The notes below the pieces were generated by a model. That model was not told the DNA's origin. It saw nothing but the letters and a program-made list of their open reading frames with translations, and ran no database searches. Below, piece after piece: positions 17,853-24,192 of a stretch of 64,000 nt of DNA. The DNA is from Parapusillimonas sp013416435. GTDB taxonomy: Bacteria > Pseudomonadota > Gammaproteobacteria > Burkholderiales > Burkholderiaceae_B. The stretch covers positions 3,038,001-3,102,000 of the forward strand of contig NZ_CP197474.1 in assembly GCF_052180245.1 (NCBI RefSeq). Direction: 5' to 3'. The position numbers and the translations under genes were made by a program. Position 1 is the stretch's first letter. Each line of letters begins with the position of its first letter.

Positions 17853-18500
17853 ATGCAAGCCTCTTCACTCATCGAACGCATCGATGCCGCACTCCCGCAG
17901 ACCCAATGCACGAAGTGCGGATACGATGGCTGCCTGCCCTATGCGCGCGCCCTGGCGACAGAAGGCGAAGCCATCAATCGCTGCCCGCCCGGCGGCCCGG
18001 AGGGCATACGCCTGCTCGCGGAAATCCTGGACACGCCCGAGCTTCCCCTTGACCCCGAATGCGGAGAGCATGTGCCGCTGCGCATCGCGGTCATAGACGA
18101 AGCCCACTGTATAGGTTGCACACTTTGCATACAGGCTTGCCCGGTGGATGCCATCGTCGGCGCGAACAAGCTCATGCACACGGTGCTGGCGGACCGCTGC
18201 ACCGGCTGCGATCTGTGCGTGGCGCCCTGTCCGGTCGATTGCATCGACATGATTCCCGCCACTCACGAGTGGACGCCTGACCACGCAGCGCGGGCGCGCG
18301 AACGCCACCAGCGGCGTCAACAGCGGCTTAGCGGCCAGCACCATGAATCATCCGCGCTTGCCGCCCGGACCTTGGCTAACAAGGCGCCCATCGCCACGGG
18401 CATGGGCGGCGATTCCGCGCTCAAACAAAGAATCATTGCCGATGCGCTGGCCAAGGCCCGCGCGCGGCGTCGAAAAAATGAATCAGGCCAAGCGAACTGA
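17853..18500 (+). CDS. rnfB: RnfB-like iron-sulfur protein (soluble, orphan)
   Basis: Three-cluster ferredoxin related to RnfB, the electron-entry subunit of the Rnf NAD:ferredoxin oxidoreductase. The N-terminal 4Fe-4S module has Cys19, Cys22, Cys27 and Cys44 (CTKCGYDGC...CPPGG), followed by two ferredoxin motifs, Cys86/89/92/96 and Cys116/119/122/126. The membrane anchor at the N-terminus of E. coli RnfB is missing, and no rnfA, C, D, G or E is nearby. A charged C-terminal tail (about 145-215, 'ARARERHQRRQQRL') is extra. The start abuts the phaZ terminator with no visible Shine-Dalgarno. It overlaps nth by 23 bp; rnf-nth linkage also occurs in E. coli. Known widely in Burkholderiales as an orphan. 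Confidence 0.88.
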   Translation: MQASSLIERIDAALPQTQCTKCGYDGCLPYARALATEGEAINRCPPGGPEGIRLLAEILDTPELPLDPECGEHVPLRIAVIDEAHCIGCTLCIQACPVDAIVGANKLMHTVLADRCTGCDLCVAPCPVDCIDMIPATHEWTPDHAARARERHQRRQQRLSGQHHESSALAARTLANKAPIATGMGGDSALKQRIIADALAKARARRRKNESGQAN

Positions 18501-19110
18501 AATCTTCGAGCGGCTGCGAGCCGCCAATCCCAGCCCTACGACCGAACTGGAATATGCAAGCACCTTCCAGTTGCTGATCGCCGTTCTCCTTTCGGCGCAG
18601 GCCACCGACCGGTCCGTGAACCTGGCCACGCGAAAATTCTTTCCCGAGCATGGCACGCCGCAAGGGTTGCTGGCGCTCGGCGAGGAAAGACTCAGCGACT
18701 ACATCAAGACCATCGGCCTTTATAAGACCAAGGCAAAGAATGTGATCAAGACATGTCATATTCTGCTGGAACAGCACGGCGGCCGGGTTCCCGAAGACAG
18801 GGAAGCGCTTGAGGCCCTGCCCGGCGTAGGACGGAAAACGGCGAACGTGGTGCTCAACACGGCATTCGGGCATCCCACGATCGCGGTTGATACGCATATC
18901 TTTCGCGTTGCCAACCGCACCCGGATCGCCCCCGGTAAAAACGTAGTCGAAGTCGAACGCAAGCTTGAAAAAGTCATTCCGAAACCTTTCCTGCTCGACG
19001 CCCATCACTGGCTGATCCTGCATGGGCGCTACGTCTGCGTGGCTCGCACGCCCAAGTGCCCGCAATGCGGCATCGAGGACCTTTGTGAATACAAGGAGAA
19101 AACACGTTAA
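18478..19110 (+). CDS. nth: Nth, endonuclease III
   Basis: Base-excision-repair DNA glycosylase/AP lyase that removes oxidised pyrimidines. The helix-hairpin-helix 'LPGVGRKTANVV' carries catalytic Lys120, and 'AVDTHIFRVANRT' carries Asp138. The [4Fe-4S] loop is Cys187-x6-Cys194-x2-Cys197-x5-Cys203. All six positions have the same numbers as in E. coli Nth, which confirms the start at 18478 (210 aa) rather than the longer open frame from 18343. It overlaps the 3' end of rnfB, so translation is coupled. Confidence 0.97.
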   Translation: MNQAKRTEIFERLRAANPSPTTELEYASTFQLLIAVLLSAQATDRSVNLATRKFFPEHGTPQGLLALGEERLSDYIKTIGLYKTKAKNVIKTCHILLEQHGGRVPEDREALEALPGVGRKTANVVLNTAFGHPTIAVDTHIFRVANRTRIAPGKNVVEVERKLEKVIPKPFLLDAHHWLILHGRYVCVARTPKCPQCGIEDLCEYKEKTR

Positions 19111-19151
19111 GGGTTTTCCAGATCCTATGTAAAACCCGCATGGCGTTTTAC
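19111..19151 (+). promoter_or_regulatory. Alternative-pairing leader between nth and livG
   Basis: Three short segments can pair in two exclusive ways: GGGTTTT (19111-19117) with AAAACCC (19131-19137), or GTAAAAC (19129-19135) with GTTTTAC (19145-19151). The arrangement resembles an attenuator or regulatory switch ahead of the first transporter operon, but the stems are AT-rich and no U-tract follows. Confidence 0.3.
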
Positions 19152-19209
19152 CGAGCCAACTCGCATACTTTTCGCAGCCTGAACAGTATAAAGAGCCAAG
19201 CGGGTTGGT

Positions 19210-19980
19210 ATGAGCGATCACATTCTAGAAACAAAAGATCTCGTCAAGGAATTCCGCGGCTTCGTCGCCGTGAACGACGTCAGCCTGCAGGTAGAACGCG
19301 GCAGCATCCATGCTCTCATCGGACCGAACGGTGCGGGGAAAACCACCTGCTTCAATCTGCTGACCAAGTTCCTAGTGCCCACTTCAGGCAAGATCTTCTT
19401 CGCGGGCAAAGAAATCACCCACGAGAAGCCCGCGCAAATCGCGCGTCGCGGCATCATCCGCTCATTTCAGATCTCCGCCGTATTTCCCCAGTTGACCGTT
19501 CTCGAGAACGTACGCATCGGCCTGCAGCGCGGCACCGGCATGTCCTATCAGTTCTGGCGCAGCCATAGAACGCTCGACCGCCTCAATGATGCCGCTCGCG
19601 CCCTGCTCGAACAGGTCGATCTGGCCGACTTCGCAGACGAGCGCACGGTCAATCTTCCCTATGGCCGCAAGCGCGCCCTGGAAATCGCCACCACCCTGGC
19701 CATGGACCCCGAACTGATGCTGCTCGACGAACCCACGCAAGGCATGGGTCACGAAGACGTCAGCCGGGTCACTCAACTGATCAAGAAAGTCAGCGCAGGC
19801 CGCACGATACTCATGGTCGAACACAATATGAACGTCGTTTCCCAGATCGCCGACAAGATCACGGTGCTGGCCCGCGGATCGGTGCTGGCCGAAGGCAACT
19901 ACCAAGAAGTCTCACGCAACGCCGCGGTCATGGAAGCCTACATGGGAACGACCAGCGGCGAACTCGAAGGGGCCCACTGA
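19210..19980 (+). CDS. HAAT-family ABC transporter ATPase, LivG-type
   Basis: Cytoplasmic ATPase of a branched-chain-amino-acid-type (LIV/HAAT) uptake system. Walker A 'GPNGAGKTT' at 38-46, Q-loop around 'IIRSFQISAVF', signature 'LPYGRKRALEIATTLA' (a variant LSGGQ, as in LivG), Walker B 'LMLLDEPTQGM', and H-loop 'MVEHNM' are all present, so the site looks competent. The insertion after Walker A and the C-terminal 'VMEAYMGT' are LivG traits. Length 256 aa. It is the first gene of a five-gene operon (19210-23953); its stop overlaps the next start (TGATG). Substrate unknown; the family also carries aromatic acids, amides and urea. Confidence 0.88.
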   Translation: MSDHILETKDLVKEFRGFVAVNDVSLQVERGSIHALIGPNGAGKTTCFNLLTKFLVPTSGKIFFAGKEITHEKPAQIARRGIIRSFQISAVFPQLTVLENVRIGLQRGTGMSYQFWRSHRTLDRLNDAARALLEQVDLADFADERTVNLPYGRKRALEIATTLAMDPELMLLDEPTQGMGHEDVSRVTQLIKKVSAGRTILMVEHNMNVVSQIADKITVLARGSVLAEGNYQEVSRNAAVMEAYMGTTSGELEGAH

Positions 19981-20693
19981 TGAACGAGCCAGCACTCGAA
20001 ATCTCCAATCTGCATGCCTGGTACGGCGAGTCCCATGTGCTGCACGGCGTGGACATGAAAGTCGAAAAAGGCCAGGTCGTCACCCTGCTCGGGCGCAACG
20101 GATCCGGCCGCAGCACCACATTGCGCGCCATTCTCGGCCTCACAGGATCACGCAAGGGATCCATCCGCATACAGGGAACCGAATCCATCAACCTGCCCAC
20201 CTACCGCATCGCACACCTGGGCATCGGCTATTGCCCCGAAGAGCGCGGCATATTCGCCGGCCTGTCCTGCGAAGAGAACCTGCTGCTGCCGCCGGTCGTC
20301 GGCGATACGCTGGGCGGCGGCATGTCGCTGGCCGAAATCTATGAAATGTTTCCCAATCTCGAAGAACGCAAGCACTCTCCGGGCACGCGTCTTTCGGGCG
20401 GCGAACAGCAAATGCTGGCGGTGGCCCGCATCCTGCGCACCGGCGCCAATCTGCTCTTGCTGGACGAGATCTCCGAAGGTCTCGCTCCCGTCATCGTGCA
20501 AGCCCTCGCCCGCATGATCACCACTCTCAAGAGCAAGGGCTACACCATCGTGATGGTAGAACAGAACTTCCGCTTCGCCGCGCCCCTGGCTGACCACTTC
20601 TACGTGATGGAACATGGCCAGATCGTCGAACAATTCAATGCCAACGAGCTTCAATCCAAACAGGATGCGCTCAATATCCTGCTGGGCGTCTAG
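19980..20693 (+). CDS. HAAT-family ABC transporter ATPase, LivF-type, Walker A Lys replaced by Arg
   Basis: Second ATPase of the operon. It has LivF features: 'LSGGEQQMLAVARIL' signature, Walker B 'LLLLDEISEGLAP' and 'MVEQNF' where the H-loop His is Gln, as in LivF proteins generally. The Walker A motif reads GRNGSGRST (38-46), with Arg44 in place of the invariant catalytic Lys (codon CGC at 20109-20111). Together with LivG, which is intact, this predicts an asymmetric ATPase with one weak site. Length 237 aa. A 6-bp GC stem (GGGCCG/CGGCCC, 20693-20716) follows the stop, before the binding-protein gene. Confidence 0.88.
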   Translation: MNEPALEISNLHAWYGESHVLHGVDMKVEKGQVVTLLGRNGSGRSTTLRAILGLTGSRKGSIRIQGTESINLPTYRIAHLGIGYCPEERGIFAGLSCEENLLLPPVVGDTLGGGMSLAEIYEMFPNLEERKHSPGTRLSGGEQQMLAVARILRTGANLLLLDEISEGLAPVIVQALARMITTLKSKGYTIVMVEQNFRFAAPLADHFYVMEHGQIVEQFNANELQSKQDALNILLGV

Positions 20694-20716
20694 GGCCGAT
20701 CGATGCCTTCCGGCCC
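20693..20716 (+). other. Intercistronic hairpin livF / binding protein
   Basis: GGGCCG at 20693-20698 pairs with CGGCCC at 20711-20716, loop 12 nt, overlapping the last base of the livF stop. There is no T-tract, so it is more likely a processing or stability element within the operon than a terminator. Confidence 0.4.
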
Positions 20717-20798
20717 AAAGCATCCCCACCCACTCATGCAGACCAGGCAGAACGATTTCCCGGCACATCCCGCCGGTCACGACAAGGAGACTCACCCT

Positions 20799-22010
20799 AT
20801 GAAACTGCGCACCCTTACTGCAGCACTGTCCCTTGCGGGCGTAGGCTTTGCCACGCCCGGCCTGGCGGCGGGCATTTCCGACGACGTCATCCGCATCGGC
20901 TTCATCACCGACATGTCCAGTGTTTATTCCGATCTCGATGGCAAGGCGGGCGCAGACGCCATCCGCATGGCCATTGCCGATGCGGGCGGTGAAATCAATG
21001 GCAAGAAGATCGAGCTCCTCGTTGCCGACCACCAGAACAAGCCTGACGTCGCCTCGACCCGCGCGCGCGAATGGTTCGACGAGCAAAAACTCGATATGCT
21101 CGTCGGCGGCACGAACTCCTCCACGGCGCTTGCCATGGCCGCCGTCGCGGCCGAGAAAAAGAAACCCTACATCGCCATTGGCGCCGGGTCTTCCAACCTT
21201 ACCAATTCGCAGTGCACCCCCTACACCATCCACTATGCCTACGACACCATCGCGCTGGCGCGCGGCACCGGGTCCGCGGTGGTCAAGAACGGCGGCGACT
21301 CCTGGTTCTTCCTGACCGCCGACTATGCCTTCGGCCACTCGCTCGAGCGCGATACATCCGAAGTCGTGAAAAAGGCGGGGGGCAAAGTGCTGGGCAGTGT
21401 CCGCGCGCCGCTGGCCGTTTCCGACTTCTCGTCCTTCCTGCTCCAGGCGCAATCGTCGGGCGCCAAGATCCTGGGCCTGGCCAACGCCGGCGGCGACTTC
21501 ATCGCGTCCGTCAAGGCAGCCAGCGAATTCGGGGTCACGCAAACAATGAAGCTTGCCGGCCTGCTGGTGTTCATCAACGACATCCATGCGCTCGGCCTGG
21601 AAGCCACTCAAGGACTATATCTCACCTCCGGCTGGTACTGGGATCAATCCGACGAATCCCGCAAATGGGCCGAGCGTTTCTACAAGGACCACAACCGCAT
21701 GCCCTCCTTCGTCCAGGCTGCGGACTACTCCAGCGCCGCCTTCTACCTGAAAGGCGTCAAGGAAACCGGCACCGACGACGCCGACACCCTCATGAAGTGG
21801 ATGAAGTCCAACAAGATCAACGACATGTTCGCGACCAACGGCGTCGTGCGTGAAGACGGCCGCATGGTCTATGACATGTACTTGATGCAGGTGAAGGCGC
21901 CAAGCGAATCCAAGCGGCCCTGGGATTACTACAAGAAGGTGGCCACGCTACCCGGCAACGAGGTCTACGCCTCGCTGGAAGAATCCACTTGCCCGTTAAT
22001 CAAAAAGTAA
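20799..22010 (+). CDS. HAAT-family periplasmic substrate-binding protein 1
   Basis: Type I periplasmic binding protein that delivers the substrate to the permeases. It has a Sec signal peptide (MKLRTLTAALSLAGVGFATP, cleaved near GLAA), then 'DVIRIGFITDMSSVYSDLDG', 'ELLVADHQNKPDVA', 'GGTNSSTALAMAAVA' and 'SWFFLTADYAFG'. Family members with 'ITDMSSVY' are mostly from Burkholderiales and have unknown ligand. Start 20799 is chosen for AAGGAG upstream and the signal peptide; upstream in-frame codons from 20703 are not protein-like. 403 aa. It lies in the middle of the operon, between ATPases and permeases. Confidence 0.9.
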   Translation: MKLRTLTAALSLAGVGFATPGLAAGISDDVIRIGFITDMSSVYSDLDGKAGADAIRMAIADAGGEINGKKIELLVADHQNKPDVASTRAREWFDEQKLDMLVGGTNSSTALAMAAVAAEKKKPYIAIGAGSSNLTNSQCTPYTIHYAYDTIALARGTGSAVVKNGGDSWFFLTADYAFGHSLERDTSEVVKKAGGKVLGSVRAPLAVSDFSSFLLQAQSSGAKILGLANAGGDFIASVKAASEFGVTQTMKLAGLLVFINDIHALGLEATQGLYLTSGWYWDQSDESRKWAERFYKDHNRMPSFVQAADYSSAAFYLKGVKETGTDDADTLMKWMKSNKINDMFATNGVVREDGRMVYDMYLMQVKAPSESKRPWDYYKKVATLPGNEVYASLEESTCPLIKK

Positions 22011-22024
22011 ATCTAAGTGTCATA

Positions 22025-22052
22025 GGTCCCCGGCGCCTCCGGCCCGGGGGCC
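22025..22052 (+). other. Strong intercistronic hairpin after binding-protein gene 1
   Basis: GGTCCCCGG at 22025-22033 pairs with CCGGGGGCC at 22044-22052 (9 bp, one G-U), 10-nt loop, 14 bp after the stop. There is no U-tract. A hairpin at this place in binding-protein operons commonly blocks 3' exonucleases and raises the level of the binding-protein message over the permeases; that role here is inferred. Confidence 0.55.
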
Positions 22053-22103
22053 TGCGTGTCACCCCGGGCCCGCTGCGCGCCCTGCCACGGATTCAATATC
22101 AAC

Positions 22104-22991
22104 ATGACTGATTTATTCGGCATTCCTATCCAGGCCTTGTTGGGACAGTTGCTGCTGGGCCTGGTCAATGGTTCGTTCTATGCCGTGCTGTCGCTCGGCC
22201 TGGCCGTCATCTTCGGCCTGCTTAACATCATCAATTTCGCGCACGGCGCCCTCTACATGCTGGGCGCATTCGTGGCCTGGATGGGCTTGCAGTACCTGGG
22301 CCTGAACTACTGGATCATGCTCATCCTGGCGCCTCTCGTCGTCGGTCTCTTCGGCATCATCCTCGAGCGCCTGCTGATCCGCCATCTGTACAAGCTGGAC
22401 CATCTCTATGGCCTGCTGCTCACTTTTGGCCTGACCCTGCTCATCGAAGGCGTTTTCCGCAGCCTCTACGGCGTATCGGGCCAGCCCTACCCCACGCCCG
22501 AATTGCTGCGCGGGGGCGTCAATCTCGGCTTCATGTACATGCCTGTTTACCGCGGCTGGGTGGTCATTGCTTCCGTCCTGGTTTGCCTGGCCACGTGGTT
22601 CATGATCGAAAAGACGCGGCTTGGCGCGCTCCTGCGGGCAAGCACGGAAAACTCCAAGCTGGTGGAGGCCTTCGGCGTCAACGTGCCGCTGGTCGTCACG
22701 CTCACCTATGGCTTCGGCGTCGCGCTGGCCGGCTTTGCCGGCGTGCTCGCGGCCCCCATCATGCAGGTATCGCCGCTCATGGGCTCCAACCTCATCATCG
22801 TGGTCTTCGCCGTCGTCGTGATCGGCGGCATGGGCTCGATCATGGGGTCCATCCTCACGGGCCTGGGGCTGGGCGTCATCGAGGGCCTGACCAAGGTGTT
22901 CTGGCCGGAAGCATCGAATACCGTCGTATTCATCATCATGGTCATCGTCCTGCTGCTGCGTCCCGCCGGGCTATTTGGGAAAGAAAAATGA
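22104..22991 (+). CDS. HAAT-family permease, LivH-type
   Basis: Inner-membrane channel subunit of transporter 1. About eight hydrophobic segments are visible, with the LivH signatures 'LVNGSFYAVLSLGLAVIFGLLNIINFAHGAL' condensed in the first 60 residues, 'LRASTENSKLVEAFGVNV' (EAA-like loop contacting the ATPase) and 'VFAVVVIGGMGSIMGS'. Start at ATG 22104 (295 aa) fits LivH N-termini better than the longer frame from 22056. Its stop overlaps the livM start by 4 bp (ATGA). Confidence 0.9.
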   Translation: MTDLFGIPIQALLGQLLLGLVNGSFYAVLSLGLAVIFGLLNIINFAHGALYMLGAFVAWMGLQYLGLNYWIMLILAPLVVGLFGIILERLLIRHLYKLDHLYGLLLTFGLTLLIEGVFRSLYGVSGQPYPTPELLRGGVNLGFMYMPVYRGWVVIASVLVCLATWFMIEKTRLGALLRASTENSKLVEAFGVNVPLVVTLTYGFGVALAGFAGVLAAPIMQVSPLMGSNLIIVVFAVVVIGGMGSIMGSILTGLGLGVIEGLTKVFWPEASNTVVFIIMVIVLLLRPAGLFGKEK

Positions 22992-23953
22992 ATCGTCAAC
23001 TGATCGGCTACCTGCTCGCCGCGATCGTCATCGCCCTGCTGCCGGCCCTCGGAGCCTATCCCATCTTCGTCATGAAGGTCATGTGCTATGCGCTGTTCGC
23101 CTGCGCCTTCAACCTGCTGCTGGGCTTCACCGGCCTGCTCTCCTTCGGGCATGCCGCCTTCCTGGGCGGTGCCGCGTATGCCACCGGCCACGCGCTCACG
23201 GTCTGGGGAATGCCCACGACCGCGGGGCTGCTGTTCGGCACGGCCGTCGCCGCGCTCATGGGCCTGGTCATGGGCGCCATTGCCATCCGGCGCAGCGGCA
23301 TCTATTTCGCCATGATCACGCTCGCGATGGCGCAAATGCTGTTCTTCTTCTTTTTGCAGGCGCCGTTTACGCACGGCGAAGACGGCCTGCAACGCATACC
23401 GCGCGGCAGCGTGCTCGGCATCGACCTGTCCAACGACTTCAATCTGTACTATTTCATCATGGCCATTTTCATTCTTGGCTATGCCGTAATCTGGCGCGCA
23501 ATCAACTCTCCTTTCGGACAGGTGCTCAAAGCCATACGCGAGAACGAAGCCAGGGCGATTTCCCTGGGCTACGACGTCGACAACTTCAAGCTCCTGGCCT
23601 TCGTGCTGTCGGCCACGCTCGCCGGCCTGGCCGGCGCCAGCAAGTCCCTGGTCTTCGTTTCGGCAACGCTGTCGGATGCCACCTGGCAAATGTCCGGCCT
23701 GGTCATCCTCATGACCCTGATCGGCGGCCTCGGCACGTTCACGGGTCCGGTGCTCGGCGCCTTCATCGTCGTCATGCTCGAAAACAAGGTCGGGGAATTC
23801 GGCCGTCTGCTCAGCCAGGAAACCGGCATCAAATGGTTCCAGGTGCTGGGCGAGTCCGTCACCATCGTGATCGGACTGATCTTCATCCTGTGCGTCATGG
23901 CCTTCCGGCGCGGCATCGTCGGCGAAATCAGCCATCGCCTCAAGAAAGAGTAA
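22988..23953 (+). CDS. HAAT-family permease, LivM-type
   Basis: Second membrane subunit of transporter 1. Family motifs are 'CAFNLLLGFTGLLSFGHAAFLGGAAY', split over two helices near residue 40-65, 'RRSGIYFAMITLAMAQM', and the ATPase-contact loop 'GQVLKAIRENEARAISLGYDV'. The C-terminal half carries 'GGLGTFTGPVLGA'. 321 aa, ATG start inside the end of livH. Last gene of the operon; repeat cluster D starts 5 bp after the stop. Confidence 0.92.
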   Translation: MNRQLIGYLLAAIVIALLPALGAYPIFVMKVMCYALFACAFNLLLGFTGLLSFGHAAFLGGAAYATGHALTVWGMPTTAGLLFGTAVAALMGLVMGAIAIRRSGIYFAMITLAMAQMLFFFFLQAPFTHGEDGLQRIPRGSVLGIDLSNDFNLYYFIMAIFILGYAVIWRAINSPFGQVLKAIRENEARAISLGYDVDNFKLLAFVLSATLAGLAGASKSLVFVSATLSDATWQMSGLVILMTLIGGLGTFTGPVLGAFIVVMLENKVGEFGRLLSQETGIKWFQVLGESVTIVIGLIFILCVMAFRRGIVGEISHRLKKE

Positions 23954-23957
23954 GCTC

Positions 23958-24056
23958 GGGGTCAGACCCGAAGTAGGCGTGGGGTCAGGCCCGAAGTAGG
24001 CATGGAGTCAGACCCGGAGTAGGCATGGGGTCAGACCCCGTACGGGGTCTGACCCC
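23958..24056. repeat. Repeat cluster D: three tandem 23-bp half-elements plus one palindrome
   Basis: Three directly repeated 23-bp units at 23958-23980, 23981-24003 and 24004-24026 each start with GGGGTCAGACCC or a one-base variant and end in GAAGTAGGC(A/G)T or GGAGTAGGCAT. They are followed without a gap by a full 30-bp palindrome at 24027-24056 (centre GTAC). Only the left arm of the palindrome is present in the tandem units. This arrangement is unlike all other clusters in the window. Confidence 0.93.
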
Positions 24057-24192
24057 TTATTGCACCACCGGCAATAATCCGTTACCCTTTTCCTGACATC
24101 CTAATACGAAGAACATAGGCCTAGGTTAAAAGACGTAGCGTCATATTCAGCGTCCAGCGCCTGGGGCGGGCACGAGCCCTCAGGAGACTGCT

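Noticed and set aside
17853..19110. A complete Rnf operon ending in nth
   Set aside because: Only rnfB is present; the upstream neighbour is phaZ with its own terminator.
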